A stretch of DNA of 64,000 nt from Jeotgalibaca arthritidis (GTDB lineage: Bacteria; Bacillota; Bacilli; Lactobacillales; Aerococcaceae). This document shows, in pieces, positions 8,802 through 17,464 of this stretch; position 1 is the stretch's first letter, and the number at the start of each line of letters is the position of its first letter. Location: the NCBI RefSeq assembly GCF_011100465.1, contig NZ_CP049740.1, forward strand, positions 1,356,001 to 1,420,000, read 5' to 3'. Below the pieces are notes generated by a model. The model was not told the DNA's origin. It did not search any database and saw only the letters and a list, made by a program, of their open reading frames with translations. A program made the translations under genes and the position numbers.

Positions 8802-10301
8802 GTGAACTTAGAAAATTTATTGAATCACTTAACTATAAAAAAAATAACGGGTGAATTGTCTGATCAACCAATTCAAAAAATAACACAAGATACACGAGAA
8901 GTAGAGGCTGGAGATATCTTTATTTGTATTGAAGGAAGTAATTTTGATGGTCACCAATATGCTGCAACTGCGATTGAAAAAGGTGCTATTGCCGTTATCG
9001 CAAGAAAAACAGTTGAAACTAACGGGTCTGTACCGATTATTTATGTCAATAATACAGATAAGGCAATGGCAATTCTAGCTAATGCTTTCTATGATTTTCC
9101 GAGTAACCAGTTTCAATTAGTGGGTGTTACGGGGACAAATGGGAAAACAACCATTTCCTTTATTATCGAGGCAATTATGAAGTGTCTTAAAAAAGGGACA
9201 GGATTGATTGGAACTGTCGGCATCCAAATTAATGACGATTTTTATCCAACTAAAAACACAACACCAGACAGCATTACGCTCCAACGTGTTCTAAAACAAA
9301 TGCGAGAAGAAGCGGTGGACTTATGTGCTATGGAAGTATCTTCGCAAGCACTGGTTAAAGGTCGCGTTTGGGGTGTGAATTTTGATGTGGCTGTCATGAC
9401 GAACTTAACCCATGAACATATGGAACTTCATAATACGATGGCAGAATATCGCGAAGCCAAAAAGTTATTATTCTCTCAACTAGGCAATAGCTATAGCCAA
9501 CCCTTTAACCGACCAAAAGTGGCTGTTTTAAACAAAGACGATGAGACCTTTGAAGGTTATGCGTTAGCAACCGCTGCGGAAGTTATTTCCTACAGTGTTA
9601 AGGACAAAGCGGCTGATTTTTTTGCGGACCGTATTCACTATGATGAAGATTCAACTCAATTTGATCTTGTCGTAGGTGATAAGACTTACCCTGTTAAGTC
9701 AATCCTAGTCGGAGAGTATAATGTAGCCAATGTATTAGCTGCGATAGCCGCTGTTTACGCGCTAGGTTATGATTTAGAAGCGATTATTACAGCCTATGAA
9801 AGCTTTAAAGGTGTTGTTGGTCGAATGGAACTGGTTTCAACAGCCAAGGAAGATGTAAAAGTTTACGTGGATTATGCCCACTCACCAGACGCTATGGAGA
9901 AAGTTCTTGAAACAGTCAAAATGATCTCAAAAGGCAAGATTATTTCAGTATTTGGATGCCCAGGTAAACGGGAGGCAGATAAACGACCAATAATGGCTAA
10001 AATTGGAGTGGAACAATCCGATTATGCTATTATGACAACCGATGAAACGAAGCAAGATGATCAGTCTCAAATTTGGGAAATGATGAGATCGGGTATACCG
10101 GAAGGGATGACTAACTATAGTTATATCGAAAACCGAACCGAAGCAATCTATAAAGCCGTTGAAATGGCAGAGCCTGGTGATATTGTCTTGTTACTTGGAA
10201 GGGGTCATGATACCATTTACTACGATGAAAAAGGTAGAATTTATCATTTCTCAGACCAAGAGGCAGCTAGAAACGCCCTTGAGAGAAGGAAACTTATTTA
10301 A
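8802..10301 (+). CDS. murE: UDP-N-acetylmuramyl-tripeptide synthetase (MurE), atypical amino-acid motif
   Basis: Cytoplasmic Mur ligase that adds the third (diamino) residue to UDP-MurNAc-L-Ala-D-Glu using ATP. The N-terminal uridine-binding domain (about 1-100) is followed by the ATP loop TGTNGKTT (about 110-117), TTPDS, AMEVSSQAL, and the C-terminal ligase domain with YVDYAHSPDAME. The substrate-selecting motif, usually DNPR in meso-diaminopimelate enzymes and DNPA or similar in lysine enzymes, reads DETK at about 414-417. The third residue of the stem peptide therefore cannot be predicted. The GTG start follows GAGGTG. The stop is 32 bp before the DegV gene. The length of 499 aa is normal. 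Confidence 0.88.
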   Translation: MNLENLLNHLTIKKITGELSDQPIQKITQDTREVEAGDIFICIEGSNFDGHQYAATAIEKGAIAVIARKTVETNGSVPIIYVNNTDKAMAILANAFYDFPSNQFQLVGVTGTNGKTTISFIIEAIMKCLKKGTGLIGTVGIQINDDFYPTKNTTPDSITLQRVLKQMREEAVDLCAMEVSSQALVKGRVWGVNFDVAVMTNLTHEHMELHNTMAEYREAKKLLFSQLGNSYSQPFNRPKVAVLNKDDETFEGYALATAAEVISYSVKDKAADFFADRIHYDEDSTQFDLVVGDKTYPVKSILVGEYNVANVLAAIAAVYALGYDLEAIITAYESFKGVVGRMELVSTAKEDVKVYVDYAHSPDAMEKVLETVKMISKGKIISVFGCPGKREADKRPIMAKIGVEQSDYAIMTTDETKQDDQSQIWEMMRSGIPEGMTNYSYIENRTEAIYKAVEMAEPGDIVLLLGRGHDTIYYDEKGRIYHFSDQEAARNALERRKLI

Positions 10302-10333
10302 AAAACCAGCAATAATTGAAGGGAATCGTTTAA

Positions 10334-11203
10334 ATGAAAACAGCAATCGTTACTGATAGTACGTCCTATCTAACGGAAGAGTTAAGGCAGAAGCATGATA
10401 TTTATATGCTGCCTTTACTAGTCCAAATCGGGATTGACTCTTACCAAGAAGAAATAGACTTATCGGCAACAGAGTTTTATGACATCGTTAGAGAGTCTGA
10501 GGATTTTCCAAAAAGTTCGCAGCCAGTTATTGGAAAGACTATTGAAGTGTTTGAAGAATTAGCTAAAGACTATGATGCGATTATTTCTATTCATTTGTCT
10601 TCGGGCATTAGTGGCACTTACCAGAGCGTCCATTCGTTAGTAGAAGAATTTACGAACTGCCAAATCTATCCATTTGATTCAGAAAACAGCTGCTACGTTC
10701 AAGGTCGCTATGTTCTTGAAGCGGCGCGTTTAGCTAAAAAAGGCATCCATCCTGATCAAATTATCCAACAACTTGAACAAATGAGAAGTCGCTCACAGGC
10801 CTACTTTATTGTCGATAATCTGAATAATTTACAAAAGGGAGGCCGTTTATCTGGCAGTGCCGCACTGGTTGGGTCAATGTTGAAGATTAAGCCGATTCTT
10901 CATTTTGAAAATAAAGTGATTACCGTATTTGAGAAAATTAGAACGCAAAAGAAAGCAATGGCTCGTATTAATGAACGTTTAGGCGAAGATTTGGCCAAAG
11001 TAGATTACCCCGTTATTGCGACCGTTATTCATGCTAATGTTGAAGATAAGGGTCGGGCTTGGATGGGTGAATTAAAAGCTCTGTATCCAGATGTCCGCTT
11101 TGAATTGAGCTACTTTGGTCCAGTTATTGGGACTCACCTAGGAGAAGGTGCGTTAGGTTTAACATGGACTGAAGATGTGGAAAGAAACTGCCCAGAACTG
11201 TAA
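10334..11203 (+). CDS. DegV family fatty-acid-binding protein
   Basis: Soluble two-domain protein of the DegV family. Members bind a fatty acid and some serve as FakB partners of fatty-acid kinase FakA. Family marks are visible: an N-terminal TDSTSYLTEEL, SQP near residue 58, HLSSGISGTYQS, and a C-terminal GPVIGTHLGEGALGL. The length of 289 aa is typical. No FakA-like kinase is adjacent, so the FakB role is only possible. The upstream ribosome site is weak (AAGGGAA). It lies between murE and thpR, probably on one transcript. Confidence 0.85.
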   Translation: MKTAIVTDSTSYLTEELRQKHDIYMLPLLVQIGIDSYQEEIDLSATEFYDIVRESEDFPKSSQPVIGKTIEVFEELAKDYDAIISIHLSSGISGTYQSVHSLVEEFTNCQIYPFDSENSCYVQGRYVLEAARLAKKGIHPDQIIQQLEQMRSRSQAYFIVDNLNNLQKGGRLSGSAALVGSMLKIKPILHFENKVITVFEKIRTQKKAMARINERLGEDLAKVDYPVIATVIHANVEDKGRAWMGELKALYPDVRFELSYFGPVIGTHLGEGALGLTWTEDVERNCPEL

Positions 11204-11214
11204 GGTGGAATCAG

Positions 11215-11760
11215 ATGAGAGTCTTTGTTGGGATTCAATTCAGCTCAGCGCTGAAAGATGATTTAGAAGCTTACCAAGCTAAGTTAGCTGATTGGTCTGA
11301 AAAAGGCCGTTTGACTCGAAAGGAAAACTTTCATTTAACGCTATGTTTTATTGGTGAAATCAGTGAAACCGACTATGTGCAATTATTTAAGCAGTTATCA
11401 GAAAAACTAGCTAAGACAGACCGCTTTTCTCTTTTAGGTGGTGAGTGCGGCTATTTTATTAAGAAAAATCGTTATATTCCATGGGTTGGTGTGCTATTAA
11501 CAGCAGACTTGTTGGCCGTTTTTAAAAAGGTTGAAGCTGTTATAAAAGAAATGGGATTGGCTGTTGAAGACCGGCCCTATACGCCTCATGTAACTATGGC
11601 TAGGCAAGTTGTTTTACTGGATGAAGAGAAGTGGTGTCATCAGCCAGTTGCCTTCAATGAGTGTGTGTCTCAAGTGACACTTTTTCAAAGTCATCAAGTG
11701 GATGGGCAGCTAGCCTATACGCCCTTAAATCATATTTTATTAAATAAGCAAAAGAGCTGA
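11215..11760 (+). CDS. thpR: RNA 2',3'-cyclic phosphodiesterase (2'-5' RNA ligase family)
   Basis: Two-histidine phosphoesterase. Both HxTx catalytic motifs are present: HLTL in FHLTLCFIGE (about residue 42) and HVTM in TPHVTMAR (about 124). The start MRVFVGIQFS and the 181-aa length fit the family. It is expected to open 2',3'-cyclic phosphates on RNA ends. It begins 11 bp after the DegV gene, with a GTGGAA-type ribosome site. It ends inside the terminator stem that closes the murE-degV-thpR transcript. Confidence 0.87.
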   Translation: MRVFVGIQFSSALKDDLEAYQAKLADWSEKGRLTRKENFHLTLCFIGEISETDYVQLFKQLSEKLAKTDRFSLLGGECGYFIKKNRYIPWVGVLLTADLLAVFKKVEAVIKEMGLAVEDRPYTPHVTMARQVVLLDEEKWCHQPVAFNECVSQVTLFQSHQVDGQLAYTPLNHILLNKQKS

Positions 11761-11787
11761 GGAAAAAAACGTCCTCAGCTCTTTTTT
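11751..11787 (+). terminator. Terminator of the murE-degV-thpR run
   Basis: AAAGAGCTGAGGA (11751-11763) pairs perfectly with TCCTCAGCTCTTT (11772-11784), followed by more T. The thpR stop codon lies in the left arm. The T run also forms the T tract before the competence-box-like motif of comFA. Confidence 0.92.
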
Positions 11788-11794
11788 GCGTATT
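11787..11794 (+). promoter_or_regulatory. Competence-box-like promoter motif before comFA
   Basis: TGCGTATT preceded by a run of six T, ending 31 nt before the comFA ATG. It resembles the streptococcal CIN box TACGAATA (5 of 8) and matches the motif before ssbB (TGCGGATA, 49050-49057), which lies at the same 31-nt distance. It is a candidate site for a competence sigma factor; this is inference. Confidence 0.4.
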
Positions 11795-11825
11795 TATTAA
11801 TAGATGGGAAAAAGGGGGAATCTAC

Positions 11826-13187
11826 ATGGAACAGCAACTATATGGACGCGCGATTCTTCAAACAGAATGGCAGGGAAATCAGGTGATACTTGATCAAATT
11901 GCAATTAAAACAGCAGCTTTTCAAAAAACAACAAGTGGTTGGCAGTGCCAACGTTGTGGCACAAATCAACAAGAATTTCTAATATCAGGGCCCTGTCATT
12001 GTGGTAATCATTGCTTTTACTGTAGTCAATGCTTAGCTATGGGCAAGATTAAACGGTGCAGTTTTTTATACGGTTTAGAGGAGAAAAATGATTTTGTAAT
12101 CGACCACTTACCTCTTTTGAAATGGGAAGGAAGCTTATCGGCCGAGCAAGAACGGGCCTCTGCTGATTGTTTAAGGAGTTATGATAAAAGGGAACGACGA
12201 TTAATTTGGGCAGTGGCAGGTGCAGGCAAAACAGAAATGATTTTTCAAGTGATTGCCCGTTGTCTTACAGAAAAAGGGCGAGTGTGTATTGCCTCCCCAC
12301 GTATTGATGTTTGCCTTGAGTTATATCCACGATTTAAAGCAGCTTTTCCTTATATACCGATTGTCTTATTGCATGGTCAAATCGAGGAAGACTATCAATA
12401 CAGCCCATTTGTCATTGCGACAACCCATCAATTGTTACGATTTCAGTCTGCCTTTGATTTACTAGTCATTGATGAGGTGGATTCTTTTCCTTACTATAAT
12501 AATGCTATGCTTAATTTTGCGACAGAAAAAGCGGTGAAAGCAAGCGGTTGTTTGCTCTATTTAACTGCTACACCTCCTCAAAAAATGCAAAAAATGGTTC
12601 AAAATAAGCAACTAGCAGCGACTATTTTACCTGGCCGCTATCACGGCTATCCCTTGGTTGAAGCACAGTGCGTCTGGGTGGGAGACTGGCGTAAGGCGAT
12701 CCGTCAAAAGAAAGGTGGATCCTGTTTAAAGTTGATTGATCGTCATCTAAAAAGTAGCAGACGGTTTATTTTATTTTTACCGCATATTCAACTGATGCTA
12801 GAACTAGAAAAACAGTTGAAAGAGACCTACCCAGACAAACGCTTTGCTTCTGTTTCTTCAGAAGACCCCAAGCGAATTGAAAAAGTAGAAGCGATGCGTG
12901 CTGAAGCTTATAATTGTTTATTATCTACGACTATTTTAGAAAGAGGCGTTACCTTTCGTGACATTGATGTTTTGGTCTTAGGGGCAGAAGATGCTGTTTT
13001 TACTGAATCGTCACTTGTGCAAATTGCTGGCCGTGTTGGACGTCACAGGGATTATCCAAGCGGGTCTGTTTGTTTTGCTCATTATGGTTATACGAAAGCG
13101 ATGAAGCGAGCCTGCAGACAAATTAAACGGATGAATCAGCGAGCACGAAAAGGAGGCTTGCTCCATGGCGAATTGCTTGATGTGTAA
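11826..13187 (+). CDS. comFA: Competence DNA-uptake helicase ComFA
   Basis: DEAD-family ATPase needed for DNA import during natural transformation; in the family it acts on the cytoplasmic side with ComFC. An N-terminal four-cysteine zinc module is visible (CQRC, CHC and CSQC, about residues 40-70). It is followed by Walker A AGAGKTE (about 130), the DEAD-like box VIDEVDSFP, the LTATPP motif, and the C-terminal helicase part with QIAGRVGRH. The length of 453 aa is typical. AAGGGGG precedes the ATG. comFC overlaps its 3' end by 23 bp. A CIN-box-like motif lies upstream. No other uptake genes are in the window except ssbB at 48.6 kb. Confidence 0.92.
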   Translation: MEQQLYGRAILQTEWQGNQVILDQIAIKTAAFQKTTSGWQCQRCGTNQQEFLISGPCHCGNHCFYCSQCLAMGKIKRCSFLYGLEEKNDFVIDHLPLLKWEGSLSAEQERASADCLRSYDKRERRLIWAVAGAGKTEMIFQVIARCLTEKGRVCIASPRIDVCLELYPRFKAAFPYIPIVLLHGQIEEDYQYSPFVIATTHQLLRFQSAFDLLVIDEVDSFPYYNNAMLNFATEKAVKASGCLLYLTATPPQKMQKMVQNKQLAATILPGRYHGYPLVEAQCVWVGDWRKAIRQKKGGSCLKLIDRHLKSSRRFILFLPHIQLMLELEKQLKETYPDKRFASVSSEDPKRIEKVEAMRAEAYNCLLSTTILERGVTFRDIDVLVLGAEDAVFTESSLVQIAGRVGRHRDYPSGSVCFAHYGYTKAMKRACRQIKRMNQRARKGGLLHGELLDV

Positions 13188-13848
13188 TCGACCGCAACGG
13201 CAGGGAATCAGTTTGTGGGACATGGTTAATTTTCAACCATTCAGTCCAATAATTGTTTGCGATCGTTGCCAATCAGCGTTTACAGCGATTGAAAAAAATA
13301 AAGCCTGTCCGGGCTGCTCGCGACTGCAAAAGGATGATCAATTTTGTGAAGATTGTCAGAAGTGGCGGTTGAGCTACCCAGAAGAGTTTATTCAGCATCA
13401 GTCATGTTATCTCTATAACGAAGCCTTAAAAGATTGGCTCCATAACTATAAAATAAAAGGGGATAGTCGTTTGGCGCTTGTTTTCAAAGCAAAGCTAACC
13501 GAGATTTATCAGGATTATTCAGATTATGTAGTTGTACCACTGCCTATATCTGAAAAAAGCTATATAGCTAGGGGATTTAATCAGTCAGAGCTGCTGCTAG
13601 AAGCTGCAAAAATTCCTTATCAATCTTTGCTGAACAATCATTATGAAGGCGATAAGCAATCACAAAAAAACCGCCAGCAACGTCTGCAATCCGAGCAACC
13701 CTTTAGCTGTACTCGTTCGGTAGAGGGCATTCGAAAAGTCTTATTATTTGATGATATTTACACAACCGGCAGAACGTTACTTCATGCGAAGGCGATTCTT
13801 TATCAGGCAGGTGTAGAAAAAATTGAATCTTTAACAATTGCACGTTAA
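13165..13848 (+). CDS. comFC: ComF family protein ComFC (phosphoribosyltransferase fold)
   Basis: Partner of ComFA in transformation. The N-terminal zinc fingers use CLMC, CDRC, CPGC and CEDC pairs (residues 4-70). The C-terminal phosphoribosyltransferase fold has the PRPP-loop motif VLLFDDIYTTGRT (about residues 190-202), and RGFNQSELL is conserved. The length of 227 aa fits. AAAGGAGG inside comFA provides the ribosome site for ATG 13165; the 23-bp overlap implies translational coupling. ComFC is required for transformation in several Firmicutes; no enzyme activity is established. Confidence 0.92.
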   Translation: MANCLMCNRPQRQGISLWDMVNFQPFSPIIVCDRCQSAFTAIEKNKACPGCSRLQKDDQFCEDCQKWRLSYPEEFIQHQSCYLYNEALKDWLHNYKIKGDSRLALVFKAKLTEIYQDYSDYVVVPLPISEKSYIARGFNQSELLLEAAKIPYQSLLNNHYEGDKQSQKNRQQRLQSEQPFSCTRSVEGIRKVLLFDDIYTTGRTLLHAKAILYQAGVEKIESLTIAR

Positions 13849-13862
13849 ATCTGTTTAATCAA

Positions 13863-13891
13863 TTGTAAAATAGGAACGCTTACATTATAAT
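13863..13891 (+). promoter_or_regulatory. Promoter of hpf
   Basis: TTGTAA (13863-13868), a 17-bp spacer, then TATAAT (13886-13891). The -10 is perfect and the -35 matches 4 of 6. It lies 78 bp before the hpf start and gives hpf its own transcript. Confidence 0.65.
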
Positions 13892-13903
13892 ATAGTTAAA
13901 GGA

Positions 13904-13928
13904 ACTCTTATGAGTGGTCCATAAGAGT
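13904..13928 (+). promoter_or_regulatory. Perfect inverted repeat in the hpf leader
   Basis: ACTCTTATG (13904-13912) and CATAAGAGT (13920-13928) are exact inverse complements around a 7-nt loop, just downstream of the predicted transcription start and 40 bp before the ATG. It could be a leader RNA hairpin or an operator. The short CTTTTCT that follows makes it at best a weak terminator. Confidence 0.6.
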
Positions 13929-13968
13929 GTCTTTTCTGATGATGAATCAGACGAAAGGAGAGAATGCT

Positions 13969-14529
13969 ATGTTTAAGTACAATGTCCGAGGAGAAAATAT
14001 CGAGGTTACACAAGCTATAAGAGAATACGCAGAAAAGAAAATAAGTAAGTTAGAACGTTATTTCAGTAACGTTCCGGAAGCAACCGCTCATGTGAATTTG
14101 AAAGTTTATTCTGATAAGACAGCAAAAGTAGAGGTTACTATCCCACTTCCTTACTTGGTATTGCGTGCCGAAGAGACCTCCATTGATCTTTATGGTAGCA
14201 TTGATCTGGTTGTTGATAAGTTAGAAAGACAAGTACGCAAATATAAAACAAAAATCAACCGTAAATCCCGTGAAAAAGGATTTGAAATGACGGCAGATAT
14301 CTCAGCTTTAGAAGAGCACGTTGAGGAAAATAATGGCCAATTAGAAATTGTCCGTACAAAACGTCTATCATTGAAGCCAATGGACAGTGAAGAAGCTGTT
14401 CTTCAAATGAACATGCTCGGTCACAACTTCTTTATTTTCGAAGATGCTGATACAAACGGAACGAGCATTGTTTACCGTCGTAAAGATGGCAAGTTTGGGC
14501 TAATCGAAACTGATGGCGAAGTAAACTAG
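13969..14529 (+). CDS. hpf: Ribosome hibernation promoting factor, long form
   Basis: Binds the 30S subunit and drives formation of inactive 100S ribosome dimers in stationary phase or stress. The N-terminal S30AE domain (about 1-100, starting MFKYNVRGENIEVTQAIREY) is joined by a linker to the C-terminal dimerisation domain (about 125-186, with AVLQMNMLGHNFFIF and VVYRR-like VYRRKDGKFGLIE). I chose ATG 13969 because AAAGGAGA lies 7 nt upstream and the product is 186 aa, the usual long-HPF length. It has its own promoter, a leader hairpin and a terminator. Confidence 0.94.
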   Translation: MFKYNVRGENIEVTQAIREYAEKKISKLERYFSNVPEATAHVNLKVYSDKTAKVEVTIPLPYLVLRAEETSIDLYGSIDLVVDKLERQVRKYKTKINRKSREKGFEMTADISALEEHVEENNGQLEIVRTKRLSLKPMDSEEAVLQMNMLGHNFFIFEDADTNGTSIVYRRKDGKFGLIETDGEVN

Positions 14530-14534
14530 ACTGT

Positions 14535-14570
14535 AAAAAGCAGACCAGAGATAATCTGGTCTGCTTTTTT
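14535..14570 (+). terminator. Terminator of hpf
   Basis: A 15-bp perfect stem: 14535-14549 pairs with 14555-14569, with loop GATAA and a T tail. Confidence 0.92.
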
Positions 14571-14656
14571 TATTGGCGTAAATAAAAACTACTAAAGAAA
14601 ATGATACAAAAGTGAAGTCATTAATGGTAAAATGAACAAGATACAGAGATTGTATA

Positions 14657-14682
14657 CATGTTTACGACGAAAACTAAACATG
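14657..14682 (+). repeat. Inverted repeat in the secA leader
   Basis: CATGTTT (14657-14663) and AAACATG (14676-14682) form a possible 7-bp hairpin 45 bp before secA. Its function is unknown and it may be chance in AT-rich DNA. Confidence 0.3.
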
Positions 14683-14726
14683 AGGCAAATGAATATAACA
14701 AGAATAAATGTTAGAGGAGATTTAGA

Positions 14727-17390
14727 ATGGCCAATTTTATGAAACGTCTTTTCGAAAACGATAAAGCAGAACTAAAAAACTTAGAAAAAACAGCAGATAA
14801 AATCATTGCCCTAGCTAGTCAAATGGAAGCATTAAGCGATGATGAATTGACTGCGAAAACAGCAGAATTCAAGGAACGCTACCAAAAAGGCGCAACACTT
14901 GATGACTTATTAGTCGAAGCATTTGCGGTTGTTCGTGAAGCAGCAAAGCGCGTATTAGGCCTTTATCCATATAAAGTTCAGCTAATGGGTGGTATTACCT
15001 TACATAAAGGGAATATTTCTGAAATGAAAACCGGTGAAGGTAAAACATTAACCGCAACAATGCCCGTATACTTGAATGCTATTTCAGGCGAAGGTGTTCA
15101 CGTTGTAACAGTTAACGAATACTTGGCAAGCCGTGACGCGGTAGAGATGGGTGAATTGTACCGATTCTTAGGATTGACAGTTGGATTAAACGTGGCTGGC
15201 AAATCTTCAGAAGAAAAACGTGAAGCTTATAACTGTGATATTACATACAGTACTAATAATGAATTAGGCTTTGACTATTTACGTGACAACATGGTTGTTT
15301 ACCGTAATCAAATGGTACAACGCCCACTTAACTTTGCAGTTGTCGATGAAGTTGACTCAATCTTAATTGATGAGGCAAGAACACCATTGATTATTTCTGG
15401 ACAAGCAGAAAAATCAACAGCACTCTATAACCGTGCGGATTTCTTTGTTAAAGGTCTTAAAGAAGACGAAGATTACACTATTGACTTAACGTCTAAATCG
15501 ATTGCTTTAACAGACGAAGGAATTGAAAAGGCAGAAAAAACATTCCACGCGAACAACTTGTATGATGTGACCAATACGCGTCTTGTTCACCATTTGGATC
15601 AAGCTTTGCGTGCTAACTACATTATGATTCATGATGTTGACTATGTAGTTAATGAAGGTAAAGTCCAAATTGTTGATCAGTTTACAGGTCGTATTATGGA
15701 AGGCCGTCGTTATTCAGATGGTTTGCACCAAGCTATTGAAGCCAAAGAAAATGTTGAGATTCAAAATGAATCACGCACAATGGCGACGATTACGTTCCAG
15801 AACTACTTCCGTATGTATAAAAAATTATCAGGTATGACGGGTACAGCTAAAACAGAAGAAGAAGAATTCCGTGAAATTTACAATATGGAAGTTGTTGCTA
15901 TGCCTACAAACAAGCCAATTATCCGTATTGATAATGCTGATTTATTATACCCAAGTCTAAAGAGTAAGTTTAACGCTGTAACGGCAGATATTAAACAACG
16001 CTATGAAAAAGGGCAACCGATTCTTGTGGGTACCGTTGCGATTGAAACATCAGAATTGTTATCTAGTTTGCTGACAAAAGAAGGTATTCCTCACCAAGTC
16101 TTGAATGCGAAAAACCATTTTAGAGAAGCAGAAATCGTTATGAATGCTGGACAAAGAGGAGCTGTTACCATTGCCACTAACATGGCTGGTCGTGGGACTG
16201 ATATTAAATTAGGACCAGGTGTAAAGGAAGCTGGCGGTTTAGCTGTTATTGGTACAGAGCGTCATGAATCACGACGTATTGATAACCAGTTACGCGGTCG
16301 TTCTGGTCGTCAGGGAGACCCGGGTGAGACACAATTCTACCTATCTCTTGAAGATGATTTGATGAGACGCTTTGGTTCAGAACGTATCCAACAAGTATGG
16401 AGCAAATTGAATGTTGAAGAAGAAGAAGACGACTTAGCGATTCAAAGTAAAATGTTATCACGCCAAGTTGAATCTGCTCAAAAACGTGTCGAAGGAAATA
16501 ACTACGATACACGTAAGAACGTTTTAGAGTATGATGAGGTTATGCGTGAACAACGTGAGATTATGTACGGTCAACGTCTAGAAGTGATTATGGAAACAGA
16601 ATCACTTAATGAAGTGACAATGAATATGATTACACGCACTATTGAGCGCTTAGTAGATAACCACACAAGTGGTGAGAAAGAAAACTGGGATCTAAAAGCA
16701 ATACGAGACTTTGCAGCAAATGTATTGGTTCATCCTGATACAATTAGCATTTCAGACCTAGAAAATAAAACAGCAGCAGAGATTAAAGATGATTTAACGA
16801 GTCGAGCAAAAGCTGTTTACCAAGAAAAAGATAAAGAACTAAGCAGCGAACAAATGTTAGAGTTCCAAAAGGTTGTTATCTTGCGTGTCGTTGATAACAA
16901 GTGGACAGAACACATCAGTAACATGGAGGAACTGCGCCAAGGAATTGGACTGCGGTCATATGCACAAAATAACCCGCTAACAGAATATCAAACAGAGGGC
17001 TATAATCGTTTCCAAGAAATGATTGCATCTGTGGATTATGATGTAACGCGTATTATTATGAAATCTGAAGTTCGTCAAAACTTACAACGCGAATCCGTTG
17101 GAGCTGGCTCAACAATTCGACCAACTCGTGAAGGTGAAGCAGGATCAGCTGACCGTATTGAGCAAGTCAAACGCGCTCAGTTAGCAGCAATGCAAATGCG
17201 CCAAATGTTAGTTGCCCAACAAAAGGCTATGGCTGCTAAAAAGCAACAAGAAGCTGCTAATCAAGCAGAAACTGAAACAGAACAAGCAACACCGCCAACA
17301 GCTGTAACGAGCGATAAAGTCGGACGTAACGATCTTTGTCCATGTGGCAGTGGTAAAAAGTTTAAGAATTGTCATGGTAAAGACTTATAA
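14727..17390 (+). CDS. secA: Preprotein translocase ATPase SecA
   Basis: Motor ATPase that pushes unfolded preproteins through SecYEG. Walker A is MKTGEGKT (about residues 102-109). The DEAD-type box is [15 protein letters not shown] (about 209-223). Motif VI-like stretches include [12 protein letters not shown] and [13 protein letters not shown]. The C-terminus ends in the zinc-binding SecB/lipid module with [14 protein letters not shown]. The length of 887 aa is full. An AGAGGAGA ribosome site precedes the ATG. It is followed by its own terminator and then prfB, the common Firmicutes neighbour. Confidence 0.97.
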   Translation: MANFMKRLFENDKAELKNLEKTADKIIALASQMEALSDDELTAKTAEFKERYQKGATLDDLLVEAFAVVREAAKRVLGLYPYKVQLMGGITLHKGNISEMKTGEGKTLTATMPVYLNAISGEGVHVVTVNEYLASRDAVEMGELYRFLGLTVGLNVAGKSSEEKREAYNCDITYSTNNELGFDYLRDNMVVYRNQMVQRPLNFAVVDEVDSILIDEARTPLIISGQAEKSTALYNRADFFVKGLKEDEDYTIDLTSKSIALTDEGIEKAEKTFHANNLYDVTNTRLVHHLDQALRANYIMIHDVDYVVNEGKVQIVDQFTGRIMEGRRYSDGLHQAIEAKENVEIQNESRTMATITFQNYFRMYKKLSGMTGTAKTEEEEFREIYNMEVVAMPTNKPIIRIDNADLLYPSLKSKFNAVTADIKQRYEKGQPILVGTVAIETSELLSSLLTKEGIPHQVLNAKNHFREAEIVMNAGQRGAVTIATNMAGRGTDIKLGPGVKEAGGLAVIGTERHESRRIDNQLRGRSGRQGDPGETQFYLSLEDDLMRRFGSERIQQVWSKLNVEEEEDDLAIQSKMLSRQVESAQKRVEGNNYDTRKNVLEYDEVMREQREIMYGQRLEVIMETESLNEVTMNMITRTIERLVDNHTSGEKENWDLKAIRDFAANVLVHPDTISISDLENKTAAEIKDDLTSRAKAVYQEKDKELSSEQMLEFQKVVILRVVDNKWTEHISNMEELRQGIGLRSYAQNNPLTEYQTEGYNRFQEMIASVDYDVTRIIMKSEVRQNLQRESVGAGSTIRPTREGEAGSADRIEQVKRAQLAAMQMRQMLVAQQKAMAAKKQQEAANQAETETEQATPPTAVTSDKVGRNDLCPCGSGKKFKNCHGKDL

Positions 17391-17404
17391 GAGTCGCAAG
17401 CATG

Positions 17405-17443
17405 AAAAATGATGGGCGGGGGCATTCTCCGCCCATCATTTTT
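17405..17443. terminator. Terminator between secA and prfB
   Basis: A 15-bp perfect stem (17405-17419 with 17429-17443), A-rich on one side and T-rich on the other. Confidence 0.92.
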
Positions 17444-17464
17444 ATGCAAGAAGGGAGATCTATA

